NCBI GenBank assembly: GCA_963693305.1
Contig: OY855910.1
Coordinates: 18,764,362-18,828,361 of the forward strand
Length of the DNA: 64,000 nucleotides
Direction: 5' to 3'
DNA from: Meandrina meandrites
Lineage: Eukaryota; Cnidaria; Anthozoa; Scleractinia; Meandrinidae
Shown here: positions 35,329 to 47,813 of the stretch, one piece after another
Position numbering within the stretch: the stretch's first letter is position 1
Layout: each line of letters starts with the position of its first letter
The notes under the pieces: generated by a model
What the model saw: the letters and a program-made list of their open reading frames with translations, nothing else
What the model was told of the DNA's origin: nothing
Databases searched by the model: none
Program-made: the position numbers and the translations under genes

Positions 35329-38025
35329 CTGCAAACTGGTCCTGCACGGACTGCCTGTTTCCTGGACCATTTTCTCCTAACATTTCCAACTGTTATACGC
35401 ACGCTTCCACGGCTCCAAACGACTTGAATGATCCAGAAATTCGTCTGGTAAGAGGTCTCAAGATCGCGCACCTGAACATCAATAGACTTGTAAACAAAAT
35501 GGAAGGCGTTCGCGAATTATTCTCAACTTATGCTTTCGACGTGCTTGCTTTGAGTGAAACTTGGCTCTCGTCAAACATAACTGACAATGAAATTAGTATA
35601 CCTGGATATACACTGGCACAGAAAGACCGTAGTGGATCAGCAAAGTTGAACGGAGGAGGAGTTTTGTTTTACATCCGTAAGAATATTCCTTTCCTTGTCA
35701 AAAACGAACTGGCAGCAAACAATGAAGAGTTATTATGAATCGAAGTCAACAGACCAAAGTGCAAACCGCTTTTGATTGCCGCTGCATATAAGCCACCAGA
35801 TTTGAAAGAAACTAATTTTATTGACTCCCTGAGAAACTCCTTTGCGAACATTGACTTTGAAAGGAACGGTGTAGTGCTTCTGGGTGATTTTAACATCGAT
35901 TTACTCGGGAAAAGTACCGCTAGCAGATTGTTAAAGTCATTTGCAACTGAATTGGATATCAAGCAGATTATAGATAAGCCAACAAGAATCACTGAGCACT
36001 CAAGAACTCTTATTGACTTGATCTTTACCAACATTAATCACAGGATTGTTCAATCTGGCGTTCTTCATACAAGTCTGAGCGATCACAGCCTAATATTTTG
36101 TGTTATGAAAGCAGGTGTTCCTAAACTTCCACCCAGGAAATTTGAATATCGTTCATTCAAGAATTATAATAAGAACGCATTTGTCAATGATCTTAATCAA
36201 GTGCCGTGGTCAGTTGTTAGTTGCATGGAAAATATTGATGATGCTGTTTTCCTATGGGAACGTCTATTCTCTGAAATAGCAGACCAGCACGCACCTTTGA
36301 AGTTCACTCGTGTCAACGGATCAAAAACTCCATGGGTAACACCAAAACTTGCTGAAATGAAACGAGATAGAGACTACCACCTTAGAAAGGCACGCGCTAA
36401 CAATAATATTTATCATTGGAGCATGTACAGAAAACTGCGGAATTACACCAATCACGAGGAAAAAAAACTGAAATCGAAATACTTCTGTCAAATGATCGAA
36501 GACGCAAAGGGTGACGGTAGCGAAATGTGGCGGGCGATAAAACAAGTGCTTCCTGATGCGAAAAAATCTTCAGTGTTTTCCATCTTCGAGAAAGGAAAGT
36601 GGCACACTGAAAACGTATCTATCGCCAATATCATGAACGACTACTTCGTATCTGTTGGTAAAGTGCTGGCGAAACCATTTCGAAATATCCCTATCATTCC
36701 TTTTACCAGCACTCCACCTTGTGAATTCCATCTAAACAGTGTCACTGTGGACTTTGTACAAAATGCCCTTAGATCTCTTAAAACGAATAAAGCTGTTGGC
36801 CTTGACAAGCTAAGTGCTCGCCTATTAAAGGATGCCGCCGATGTCATCGCTCCAGTTCTAACTGAACTAATAAATAAATCTTTTGCGGATGGAGAATTTC
36901 CTAAAGTGTGGAAGTCAGCTAAAGTCTCTGCTTTATTTAAAGGTGGAGATAAATCACAGAAGGATAATTACCGACCGATATCAATCCTACCTACCATAAG
37001 CAAGATTATAGAGAGATCAGCGCATGTTCAGCTTTGTACCTACTTAGAACAGGACAAACTGTTATCACAATCACAGTTTGGTTTCCGCCAGAAGCGCTCA
37101 ACATCTACCGCCCTAGTTGAATTTACAGATCAAATCCTAGAGAGCATGGACAAGGGGCGCGTAACGGGAGCAGTGTTTTTGGATTTACGTAAGGCTTTTG
37201 ATACTGTTGATCACTTGATCCTTGTTAACAAGCTCAAGAGTCTAGGAGTGGCTGGGAAAAGCTTGGCGTGGTTCCGCTCATATCTCTCTGGTCGATTCCA
37301 ACAAACGATCTGTAATGATGAAATCTCCCCCCCAGCTAAAATCACTATGGGGGTACCTCAGGGCAGTATTCTTGGGCCACTGCTATTCTTAGTGTACATA
37401 AACGGTATTCAATCTGTCTTACAACACTCAAAGATGACTATGTTCGCTGATATGACGTTTTATTGTCATGAGAGCTGCCCAAATGACTTGCAGTCAAAAC
37501 TGAATGCGGACTTGGCAGCGATTACATCCTGGCTGAATGACAACAAGTTGACATTAAATGTTGCAAAGTCGACGTTCATGATCATTGGTAGCAACTCCAA
37601 ACTAAGTCAATTTAACGATATAGATCTTATGGCTAATAACAGTCAACTGGAGAAAGTAACAAATTTCAAGTACCTTGGTGTAACTATAAACCAGCACCTA
37701 ACCTGGCATGACCATATTGATCAAATTCAAAGAAAAGTCTCGAAAAGGCTGGGGGTTTTACGGAGAATTAAACATCTGCTAACTGCCTATGCCAGAAAAA
37801 TTTATGTCACGACAATGGTCATCCCAATACTTGAATATGCCAGTATTGTTTGGGGCGATAAGAACAACAAAGTCCTAATGGATTCAATTCAGGTCCTCCA
37901 AAGTAAAGCTGCTAAATTGGTCCTGGATAGGTCGCCATATTCGTCTTCATCCTCAGCACTTTCAGATCTAAACTGGATGAACCTGTCTGCCAGAAGGCAA
38001 ATGCAACGTTGCATCAATATGTATA
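35265..38025 (+). pseudogene. LINE endonuclease and reverse transcriptase, catalytically mutated
   Basis: The frame opens with a PHD tail, then the endonuclease: LKIAHLNINRL, LALSETWL, LLGDFNIDLL and LSDHSLI. A TGA at 35736-35738 interrupts it in frame. The RT follows with KAVGLDKLSARLL, NYRPISILPTISKIIE, FLDLRKAFDTVDH (motif A), GVPQGSILGPLLFLVYI (motif B) and a motif C that reads FADMTFY. The second catalytic Asp is Met (ATG at 37452-37454). This copy could not polymerise even without the nonsense codon. The MITE cuts the last ~20 codons at 38025. Confidence 0.85.
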
Positions 38026-38430
38026 CAGCTATTTCAATTAACGTTGTCGGATTAAATCTTCAAACCTACAAGTCAAGACCGAATGGTGCCATGGGTATTT
38101 ACTTCAATTTGCATATCACCATTGAGGAAATCTACAAGTTTGTATTTTTGCACGTGGAATATTTTGTTTTTCTTTCCGTGGAACCTTGTCTTGTATCTTT
38201 TCTTTCGCCGTTATGTGGTTTGGATTATTCTTTTTAAATGAAATGAGGCGAAAAAGGATCTTTTCTACACATGTCTGAAGAGAAAGGAAACGGAGAACGT
38301 CTCGTTTGCTATATTGCTGTATCTAATTAGTATTCGGCACGCGTGGAACACACTTTCTTCGCCCATACTACCTTTCGGTCTTGTCTTTAAGCTTTGAGCT
38401 TCGATCCGACAACGTTAATTGAAATAGCTG
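38026..38430. mobile_element. MITE, second copy, inserted in a LINE
   Basis: 405 bp, same family as 6261-6664 but in reverse orientation, with the same 27-bp inverted ends and flanking TA dinucleotides. Removing it and one TA joins the LINE reading frame to a short tail ending in TAG near 38480. The insertion therefore happened after the LINE landed or in its source copy. Confidence 0.9.
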
Positions 38431-38503
38431 TAATTTAGTCAATGACAACAGTAGAAATAACATCATTGTAATTTATTAGGGTAAATAAAGTTGTTGTTGT
38501 TGT

Positions 38504-38893
38504 TGTACGAGGACAACACTATCATAGCTATAACACCCACTCTAAGGAAATCATTCGGACTACAAAATCTGTTACCAACTGGGGACTTCTTAGATCTTTT
38601 AACAGTGTTTTGGCTGACTGGAATGATCTGTCGCCAACAACAAAAAAACTATCTTTTAGAGACTTTAAGAATGTTTTGCGAAAAACTTTCATGTAAATAG
38701 GAGTTAAATGACTAATTGTATTTTTATATATTTTTACTACGAGTTTTAATTTTTAACTTCATATATTTTTAGTTGTATATTTTTTTGCTTTTTAGAGGTT
38801 TTAATCAATGCTGTTATTTTGTTGATACCTTCATTTTTATTTCAGGACCTCCCTGAAAACCACATTTTAGTGACTGGAGCCTCCTGCGTAAAG

Positions 38894-38962
<69 letters not shown>
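38504..38962 (+). mobile_element. 5'-truncated LINE fragment with ATT-repeat tail
   Basis: In the right frame, KSVTNWGLLRSFNSVLADWNDL and SFRDFKNVLRKTFM then a stop (38698) form a typical LINE ORF2 C-terminus. A 3' UTR follows, with an ATT microsatellite tail at 38895-38962. It abuts the GTT tail of the preceding LINE directly, suggesting insertion into or beside that tail. Confidence 0.7.
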
Positions 38963-38964
<2 letters not shown>

Positions 38965-39183
38965 AGGTTTACAAATGCTAAGATGTCTTGATTAAAGTTT
39001 TAAAATTTCATAAGTTACAAAATGAACGAAATGTTATAAGTAACATAACGTAGCGCCTTTATAATCTCATGTATGCAGTTACAGTCTAAACGAGAAAAGG
39101 GGGCAAATGGATGGTGTGCACCGCACCAACTACGTCATTATATCAATAGCCAATTAGATCAGTAAATTGTCGATTAGGAGTAA

Positions 39184-42100
39184 TTGTTCACAGCTACACA
39201 GTACAATAGAGAGGAACAGTGGCAGTAGCACAGTGGAAAAGTAGAACATTGGAAGAGTGGAATAGTAGAAAATTGCAACAGTGGAACAGTGGAAAGGAGT
39301 GAAAAGTGGAACAGTGGAACAATGGCACAATGGAACAGTGTCACACAGTGTCACCGTGGAACAGTAGTGTCACAGTGGCACAGTGGAACAGTGTCACACA
39401 GTGTCACCGTGGAACAGTAGTGTCACCGTAGCACAGTGGAATAGTGTCACACAGTGTCACCGTGGAACAGTAATGTCACCGTAGCACAGTGGAACAGTGT
39501 CACACAGTGTCACCGTGGAACAGTAGTGTCACAGTGGCACAGTGGAACAGTGTCACACAGTGTCACCGTGGAACAGTAGTGTCACCGTAGCACAGTGGAA
39601 TAGTGTCACACAGTGTCACCGTGGAACAGTAATGTCACCGTAGCACAGTGGAACAGTGTCACACAGTGTCACCGTGGAACAGTAGTGTCACAGTGGCACA
39701 GTGGAACAGTGTCACACAGTGTCACCGTGGAACAGTAGTGTCACAGTGGCACAGTGGAACAGTGTCACACAGTGTCACCGTGGAACAGTAGTGTCACCGT
39801 AGCACAGTGGAACAGTGTCACACAGTGTCACCGTGGAACAGTAGTGTCACCGTAGCACAGTGGAATAGTGTCACACAGAGTCACCGTGGAACAGTAGTGT
39901 CACCGTAGCACAGTGGAACAGTGTCACACAGTGTCACCGTGGAACAGTAGTGTCACAGTGGCACAGTGGAAGAGTGTCACACAGTGTCACCGTGGAACAG
40001 TAGTGTCACAGTGGCACAGTGGAACAGTGTCACACAGTGTCACCGTGGAACAGTAGTGTCACCGTAGCACAGTGGAATAGTTTCACACAGTGTCACCGTG
40101 GAACAGTAGTGTCACCGTAGCACAGTGGAACAGTGTCACACAGTGTCACCGTGGAACAGTAGTGTCACAGTGGCACAGTGGAACAGTGTCACACAGTGTC
40201 ACCGTGGAACAGTAGTGTCACCGTAGCACAGTGGAACAGTGTCACACAGTGTCACCGTGGAACAGTAGTGTTACCGTAGCACAGTGGAATAGTGTCACAC
40301 AGTGTCACCGTGGAACAGTAGTGTCACAGTGGCACAGTGGAACAGTGTCACACAGTGTCACCGTGGAACAGTAGTGTCACAGTGGCACAGTGGAACAGTG
40401 TCACACAGTGTCACCGTGTAACAGTAGTGTCACAGTGGCACAGTGGAACAGTGTCACACAGTGTCACCGTGGAACAGCAGTGTCACAGTAGCACAGTGGA
40501 ACAGTGGAAAAGAGTGCACAGTGGAACAGTAGTGTCAAAGTGGCACAGTGGAATAGTGTCACACAGTGTCACCGTGGAACAGTAGTGTCACCGTAGCACA
40601 GTGGAACAGTGTCACACAGTGTCACCATGGAACAGTAGTGTCACCGTAGCACAGTGGAATAGTTTCACACAGTGTCACCGTGGAACAGTAGTGTCACCGT
40701 AGCACAGTGGAACAGTGTCACACAGTGTCACCGTGGAACAGTAGTGTCACAGTGGCACAGTGGAACAGTGTCACACAGTGTCACCGTGGAACAGTAGTGT
40801 CACCGTAGCACAGTGGAACAGTGTCACACAGTGTCACCGTGGAACAGTAGTGTTACCGTAGCACAGTGGAATAGTGTCACACAGTGTCACCGTGGAACAG
40901 TAGTGTCACAGTGGCACAGTGGAACAGTGTCACACAGTGTCACCGTGGAACAGTAGTGTCACAGTGGCACAGTGGAACAGTGTCACACAGTGTCACCGTG
41001 TAACAGTAGTGTCACAGTGGCACAGTGGAACAGTGTCACACAGTGTCACCGTGGAACAGCAGTGTCACAGTAGCACAGTGGAACAGTGGAAAAGAGTGCA
41101 CAGTGGAACAGTAGTGTCAAAGTGGCACAGTGGAATAGTGTCACACAGTGTCACCGTGGAACAGTAGTGTCACCGTAGCACAGTGGAACAGTGTCACACA
41201 GTGTCACCATGGAACAGTAGTGTCACCGTAGCACAGTGGAATAGTTTCACACAGTGTCACCGTGGAACAGTAGTGTCACCGTAGCACAGTGGAACAGTGT
41301 CACACAGTGTCACCGTGGAACAGTAGTGTCACAGTGGCACAGTGGAACAGTGTCACACAGTGTCACCGTGGAACAGTAGTGTCACCGTAGCACAGTGGAA
41401 CAGTGTCACACAGTGTCACCGTGGAACAGTAGTGTTACCGTAGCACAGTGGAATAGTGTCACACAGTGTCACCGTGGAACAGTACTGTAACAGTAGTGTC
41501 ACAGTGGCACAGTGGAACAGTGTCACACAGTGTCACCGTGGAACAGCAGTGTCACAGTAGCACAGTGGAACAGTGGAAAAGAGTGCACAGTGGAACAGTA
41601 GTGTCAAAGTGGCACAGTGGAACAGTGTCACACAGTGTCACCGTGTAACAGTAGTGTCACCGAAGCACAGTGGAACAGTGTCACACAGTGTCACCGTGGA
41701 ACAGTAGTGTCACAGTGCACAATGGAACAGTGTCACACAGTGTCACCGTGGAACAGTAGTGTCACAGTGGCACAGTGGAATAGTGTCACACAGTGTCACC
41801 GTGGAACAGTAGTGTCACCGTAGCACAGTGGAACAGTGTCACACAGTGTCACCGTGGAGCAGTAGTGTCACAGTGGTACAGTGGAACAGTGTCACACAGT
41901 GTCACCGTGGAACAGTAGTGTCACAGTGGTACAGTGGAACAGTGTCACACAGTGTCACCGTGGAACAGTAGTGTCACCGTAGCACAGTGGAATAGTGTCA
42001 CACAGTGTCACCGTGGAACAGTAGTGTCACCGTAGCACAGTGCAACAGTGTCACACAGTGTCACCGTGGAACAGTAGTGTCACAGTGGCACAGTGGAACA

Positions 42101-42958
42101 GTGTCACACAGTGTCACCGTGGAACAGTACTGTCACAGTGGCACAGTGGAACAGTGTCACACAGTGTCACCGTGGAACAGTAGTGTCACCGTCGCACAGT
42201 GGAACAGTGTCACACAGTGTCACCGTGGAACAGTAGTGTTACCGTAGCACAGTGGAATAGTGTCACACAGTGTCACCGTGGAACAGTAGTGTCACAGTGG
42301 CACAGTGGAACAGTGTCACACAGTGTCACCGTGGAACAGCAGTGTCACAGTAGCACAGTGGAACAGTGGAAAAGAGTGCACAGTGGAATAGTAGTGTCAC
42401 AGTGGCACAGTGGAACAGTGTCACACAGTGTCACCGTGGAACAGTAGTGTCACAGTGGCACAGTGGAACAGTGTCACACAGTGTCACCGTGGAACAGTAG
42501 TGTCACAGTGGCACAGTGGAACAGTGTCACACAGTGTCACCGTGGAACAGTAGTGTCACCGTAGCACAGTGGAACAGTGTCACACAGTGTCACCGTGGAA
42601 CAGTAGTGTCACAGTGGCACAGTGGAACAGTGTCACACAGTGTCACCGTGGAACAGTAGTGTCACAGCGGCACAGTGGAACAGTGTCACACAGTGTCACC
42701 GTGGAACAGTACTGTCACAGTGGCACAGTGGAACAGTGTCACACAGTGTCACCGTGGAACAGTACTGTCACCGTAGCACAGTGGAACAGTGTCACACAGT
42801 GTCACCGTGGAACAGTAGTGTCACAGTGGCACAGTGGAACAGTGTCACACAGTGTCACCGTGGAACAGTAGTGTCACAGTGGCACAGTGGAACAGTGTCA
42901 CACAGTGTCACCGTGGAACAGTAGTGTCGCCGTCGCAGAGTGGAACAGAGTCAGAGTG
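39184..42958. repeat. 53-bp minisatellite, ~68 units, with higher-order structure
   Basis: The unit contains ggaacagtgtcacacagtg, tcaccgtggaacagtagtg and tcac(a/c)gt(g/a)gcacagt. Two main subtypes differ at cagtggca versus ccgtagca. The first ~120 bp (39184-39300) is a degenerate version with short caGTGGAA-like units, possibly the ancestral seed. A rare marker (ggaatagtttcacac) recurs at about 40074, 40656 and 41238, and two 249-bp blocks at 40337 and 40919 are identical. This shows a 582-bp higher-order repeat (11 units minus 1 bp). All open frames in this region are by-products of the repeat. Confidence 0.95.
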
Positions 42959-43915
42959 GAACATGCTACGGGAAAAAGTCTTAAATACGAGTGTTTATTA
43001 CGCCATAACCTTTACTGTAATATTGTGAATTTCATAAAAACGATGCGTCACTTTAAGCCTGTGGACATTTTTTATCTATTGACGCTAATTGTAATTTTGA
43101 AATCTATACGCCCTTTCAGTTTTAGGTTTTTTTCACTTCTGGTCACTTTACATGTCAAATGTGGCCGTGATTTGAAACTCTGAACGACTCTTCAATGGAA
43201 TATTACAGTTAGAAATCTCCCCAGTTAGAGTCACGCCCCCCCCCCCCCCGAGAAAGATCAAAATAAAATTGGAGAAGTTTTTTAACCTTTTCACTCTCTG
43301 GAGTGTGGATAGTTTGAACTTTACTGTAACGGTTTACCTTTGCAACTTGTCACAACCTATTCGTTCGTCTTGATGAAACAGCAAACAAAAGGAAAGCGAT
43401 TCAAAGGTAAAATACTGTTTACAGCCCCCTATTTTCTCCGTGTGATTGTCAAGTTTGAATAGCTGCCTTCTTCATCAAACATATCGAGCGAAACCAGGAG
43501 AGAGTACCAAATTCCACAGAGGGCTTGTCGCTTGGTACTGTCTCTCTCTCTCCGCCCCCGTTACAAAACTTCTAGCTACGGCCTTGGAAATATGTTGTTT
43601 ATTTCTTATTCACCAGTAAAACATCGAGTAAACAGTAAAACTTGTATGGTTTCTCGTGAGAGTCTCTTTCTACTATTGTCTTATTAAGAACAATAATTTT
43701 GCTAAGGAACGCACAATTTGATACACCGCTTTTGCCGCTGGGTGCCTATGTAAGCTTATGTAATCTATGTAATATATTGTAAAATAGCAATATTTTGTAA
43801 TTCATCTTGTTGTGTGTGATCAAAGCCCGAGAGTACTCCTCGAAATTCTTGGTGGGGGTGTGCCGTCCGGTTCTCCAAATCCTAACCCTCTTTAGTTTCA
43901 GTCCCGTTTTCAGAC
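42959..43915. other. Gene-free stretch
   Basis: It contains a poly-C run near 43237. No coding exon or inverted repeat recognised. Confidence 0.5.
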
Positions 43916-44151
43916 CTGGGGTCCGTTTCTCGAAGGTCCCGAAAAGGCTTTCGCGCCCGGAAAGTCATGGCAAAATCTCAAACCTTATGATTACAAAGCT
44001 GTTTAATTCCATGATATTTTTAATGCGAACAGAGGTTTTCTTCATACAAAGTTTCAGGCCTATACACTTCTCTGTTTTTAAGATACAGATAACTAAATAT
44101 GACTTTGCGGGCCCGAAAAGTTTCCGGGGCATTCGAAAAACAAGCCCCTAG
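43916..44151. mobile_element. MITE with ~40-bp imperfect inverted ends
   Basis: The left end ctggggtccgtttctcgaag and the reverse complement of the right end (ctaggggcttgtttttcgaa) align over about 40 bp with mismatches. The interior is 150 bp without ORFs. No clear target duplication seen. Confidence 0.7.
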
Positions 44152-44742
44152 CCTCTAAAATATAGACCCATTTCAAGCGTGACGTCACGGAAGTGAACGC
44201 CAACAAAAAATGTGATACAATTCAGTTTGAATGATTGTTTTGGTTACTACTTCTCTTGTTCTCTTGTTCATTAGTGGACAAAATATAATGCATTTATACG
44301 TATTTGAATTAAATTCTCGAGTTTTTTTTAATCCTATACTGTCAGCGCAACTTTTATTCTTTGAGAACTGTCCAATTTAGGATTAAATTTGGATAGTTTC
44401 AGTTAGGACTTCAAAAGTTTCACAAGCTGTCCAATCTAAGAATAATAGGACAGTTTTTCTCAGCCAATCAAATCCAAGAAGAAACAGCATGTGATAGAGA
44501 GGAACCAATCAGCACAAAGCATAGCGTCAACTCATTAGGCATTATGTTGAGTCTGAAAACTTTTCGAATCGCATTGTTAGTTGACAATGGCGGAATCTAA
44601 TCAGGGAGATCTGACAAATTTTTCCATTTCTCTTGATCGTTTCAGCAATAGTAACGAAAATGAGAAATTCCCACGTTGTCAGAAGCGAAGCTTGCTAATC
44701 TAAGTAGCAAAAACTGAACCAAAGCCAAAACACCTCCAAGAG

Positions 44743-45070
44743 CAGGCCCGTAGGGTGGGGGGGGGGGGGGGGGGGGGTTCGGGGGGTTCGAACGAACCCC
44801 CTAAAATTTTTGAAGTCAGCATTTTTTGGAATGAAAATTAGTTTCTGAAGAGCTAATATTGAAGGAAAATGCATTGCACCTCAGAAATTATATCAAAATG
44901 TAGGAAATGGTACTTGAGAGAACCTTAATTTGCAAAATTTCCTGGGGAGGCATGTCCCAGACCACCCTCCCGGCTCACTCCTACGGGCTCGTGTTAGCGC
45001 CTCTGGCGCTAAAAAATACCTCCCAAGATATAAAAGAACCCCCCTCAACAGAATCCACCCTACGGGCCTG
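44743..45070. mobile_element. MITE with 16-bp perfect inverted ends and 5-bp target duplication
   Basis: The left end caggcccgtagggtgg (44743-44758) is the exact reverse complement of 45055-45070. AAGAG flanks it directly on both sides (44738-44742 and 45071-45075). A long G run and a ttcgaacgaacccccc palindrome lie just inside the left end. No transposase. Confidence 0.9.
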
Positions 45071-46009
45071 AAGAGTACAAAACTTGGCTGAACGTAAGTG
45101 CAGCGTAGCGAAGAGAGAAAGTTGGAAGATATCCCTCGCCATGAGCTACAAGCAATTCTTTGTCTTTTTTTTTTGCTTAAAGTCATATAAAAATTAATGA
45201 AGACGAACCAGATAGTGGAAAGGAGGATGTCAAATTCAAGAAGTTATAAAACTCGTTCGGATACTTTGTTTAGGACTTTTAACAATCAATGCAGTATTTT
45301 CACCCTGTAACAAGCTTCGTAAACTCAGGTGAATAAAATTACACTGTTTTGTTAAGTTTTATTGGTGAAGACAGTGCAGTGAGTGAGTCGCAGATGCTAT
45401 GTTGTGCTTGCTTACTGTACGCTTTTCCTGTTCTAGACTTAAGCTGCATAAGTGAATTGTTTTATGTGGTCATTTTACTACAAGCGAATATCTTGCCGAC
45501 CGGTTTACGTGACGGCGAGACCTCGAAATTTTCCTATTGTATAAAATTTTGCTCATTAAGTGATTTAAGGTCGCGTAAGGCCCTTGCCATCATTATGTAT
45601 GCATTTATTTAAGGGGATTATGCACCAAAGTAAATTATTCAACAAACTTGCCCGATGCCCATATATGGTCAGAAAGCCATTGTTATCCTTCATCCGCACA
45701 TAACAGATATCCTGTGATATAGGTATGTTGCCAAGATTCGTCTGAAATCTTGCAAATCGCTGTTCAACCACAGTTTTCCTCGCTCCAAAAAGCGTTTCGT
45801 TGTCAATTTTTTCATCAAAATCTTACTGCAGTGTAAGAAAGCGCATTTCTGGCAAGGTTCAGAGAAATCTAGCACCGTAGCGCCCAAGAACTCAATTTAA
45901 CGGTTAAAAACGTGTTTTTTCGAGTAAATTCAGCATATTAAGGAGTAAACATTAACAATATAAAACCCCGATAAAAAAAGGTTAATGAATTTATTAATGA
46001 GCAAAGGCC

Positions 46010-46040
<31 letters not shown>

Positions 46041-46330
46041 GTTGTTGTTGTTGTACGCTCTCGTGGTTGTGTCGTTCCTTTGCAAGCTATAGCCGCTTTC
46101 AGACCAAAACGGCACAAAAGCCATACCATTTGGGGCGACACATACCTATAGCATATATACCGGAGTATTCCGCCCCAGAGGAGATAAAAGTGAACATATA
46201 AAAGCTAATATTAAAAAAAAACGTTTGGATGTAGAGGACCACGCAACGAAGAATAAAACTACTTGACTTGTCTGTTGCCGGATGTCTTGTAAAAGAAATA
46301 CTCGTACCAGACGTCACGTTAAGTGTAGCT
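45071..46330. other. Gene-free stretch with microsatellite
   Basis: An ATT repeat (46011-46040) runs into a GTT repeat (46041-46053), as LINE tails in this window do, so a LINE tail may be present. No coding exon recognised. Confidence 0.5.
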
Positions 46331-46655
46331 AAAACCAAATTGATTGCAAGGCTGGTACTACGGCAAAAGGGCAAAATTAATTGGCCAATATTTCAACTAG
46401 CAGAGCTAGTCTTCTTCAGGGCCAGTACAATGCGAAACTAACGGCTCTAAAATTTGAATAGGGATATACATACAATGGCAGTTAATGTTTAACTACATGT
46501 AGATATGATGAAATAAGATACATAACTATATACAACGCTGAAAAATGTAAAAAATACCAGAATAGCCAAAACAAAATTTAAGCAAAATGGGAATAACATG
46601 CAAATATATAAAAGATGAAAATAAAAATGAAAATAAAATAAAATAAATTGACTAG

Positions 46656-47093
46656 TTAATGTTCATTCCGTCGATTGATGCCATGTGGTGTGAGTGTTTG
46701 ACCTTTTTCTACAAAATAGGCTTCTCTAGCTTTTCTACGAGAAGCATTGTTCGTGGATTGAAGTTCGAGAGGAATGCGTTTCATGTCTTTGATAGAGTGA
46801 TCCGGCAGGTTGAAATGTGTAGGTACTGCTGCTGTAGCGTTAGCGTGAATAGGGTTATTTGTGGCTTGTCTGTGTTCGGTGAATCGTTCACGAAGTGTAC
46901 GCTTAGTCTCCCCTATGTATTGTTTTTTACATTTCTGACATTCTATCATGTACGTTAAGTTTGTGGATTTGCAATTTATATGTTGCTTGATTTCCCGTAC
47001 CTCTCCCGTGTTGCTGAATGTGTACGTTGTTCTACCATCTTCTATGTGGGGGCAGGTGAGACATCCGTGTTTGGCGGCAGCGGAAAGTGCCAT
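46656..47093 (-). pseudogene. PLE GIY-YIG endonuclease domain
   Basis: A 145-residue frame with CLTCPHI, the GIY-YIG core LTYMIECQKCKKQYIGETK followed by RTLRERFTEHR, and the C-terminal REAYFVEKGQTLTPHGINRR. Catalytic Arg and the YIGETK signature are visible. It is the 3' end of the PLE ORF, separated from the RT by a frame change near 47100. It nicks target DNA in intact elements. Confidence 0.8.
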
Positions 47094-47384
47094 GTGGTTG
47101 GTTGGTTGCAGGGTTTGCTGGATTTTTTAGTTTTGCCCGAACTAATAGGTCACGGAGATTTGGTGAACGCCGATAAGCCACAACAGGTGTTTCTTTGTAG
47201 ATTTTTTGTAAGCGTGCTGTTGAATTGAGAATGGGTTGTTTCTTCTGCAGTATTTTGTTGATGTTAGGTAAGGCTGGGTTATAGGTGATTGTGAATGGGA
47301 CTCTGCTGGGTTTTTTGATGTCATGATTTTGTTCTTTCAGAGTGTCATTTCTAGGAATGAGTTTGGCTCTTGAGATTTGGCCTC

Positions 47385-47813
47385 TTACGAGGTAGGTAGG
47401 TAGGTAATGAAGCTATCAAGCTTTTCGTTTCCTTGTGTCCAAACCATAAAAATGTCATCTACGTATCTAAACCAAAGAAAAGGTTTGTCCACATAACCTT
47501 CAAGGGCTTTTTTCTCAAACTCCCCCATAAAAAGATTGGCGAAAGCTGGTGCCATCCTTGTGCCCATTGCCGGGCCATGTTGTTGGATAAAATGTTCACC
47601 GTTGAAGACGAAGTTATTCATGGTCAGTATCATGCGCATTAGATCACAGAGAGATTCGGTAGGAACAGATTTTTCAGTTCGTTGGTCTAGAACTTTTCTA
47701 CATGCATCAATGCCCTGCCCCATTGTACTGGCCCTGAAGAAGACCAGCTCTGCTAGTTGAAATATTGGCCAATAAATTTTGCCCTTTTGCCGTAGTACCA
47801 GCCTTGCAATCAA
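47385..47813 (-). pseudogene. PLE reverse transcriptase fragment
   Basis: The first ~28 codons are the terminal inverted repeat read through. RT sequence starts at about ACRKVLDQ. HGPAMGTRMAPAFANLFMGEF and the YVDD catalytic box are present. The frame ends at the tacctacc repeat. There is no proper start, and fingers and thumb are lost. Confidence 0.8.

Larger units (their letters stand above)
34900..38503 (+). mobile_element. CR1-like LINE with 2A-like motif, decayed
   Basis: This is a single-ORF-type element: hydrophobic N-terminus, 2A-like motif, PHD-like remnant, endonuclease and RT. Its C-terminal tip and 3' UTR lie to the right of a MITE (38026-38430). It ends in a GTT-repeat tail at about 38484-38503 after gtaaataaag. 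The 5' end is approximate. Defects: a frameshift near 35270, an in-frame TGA at 35736, and a mutated RT active site. Confidence 0.8.

Noticed and set aside
39184..42958. CRISPR array
   Set aside because: The whole 53-bp unit repeats with no unique spacers, and the setting is eukaryotic.
40337..43183. Many 60-100-residue open frames (MEQCHTVSPWNSS-type) in the minisatellite
   Set aside because: They arise because the 53-bp unit has no stop in most phases; sequence and boundaries follow the repeat exactly and stops appear only in the ccgtagca subtype.
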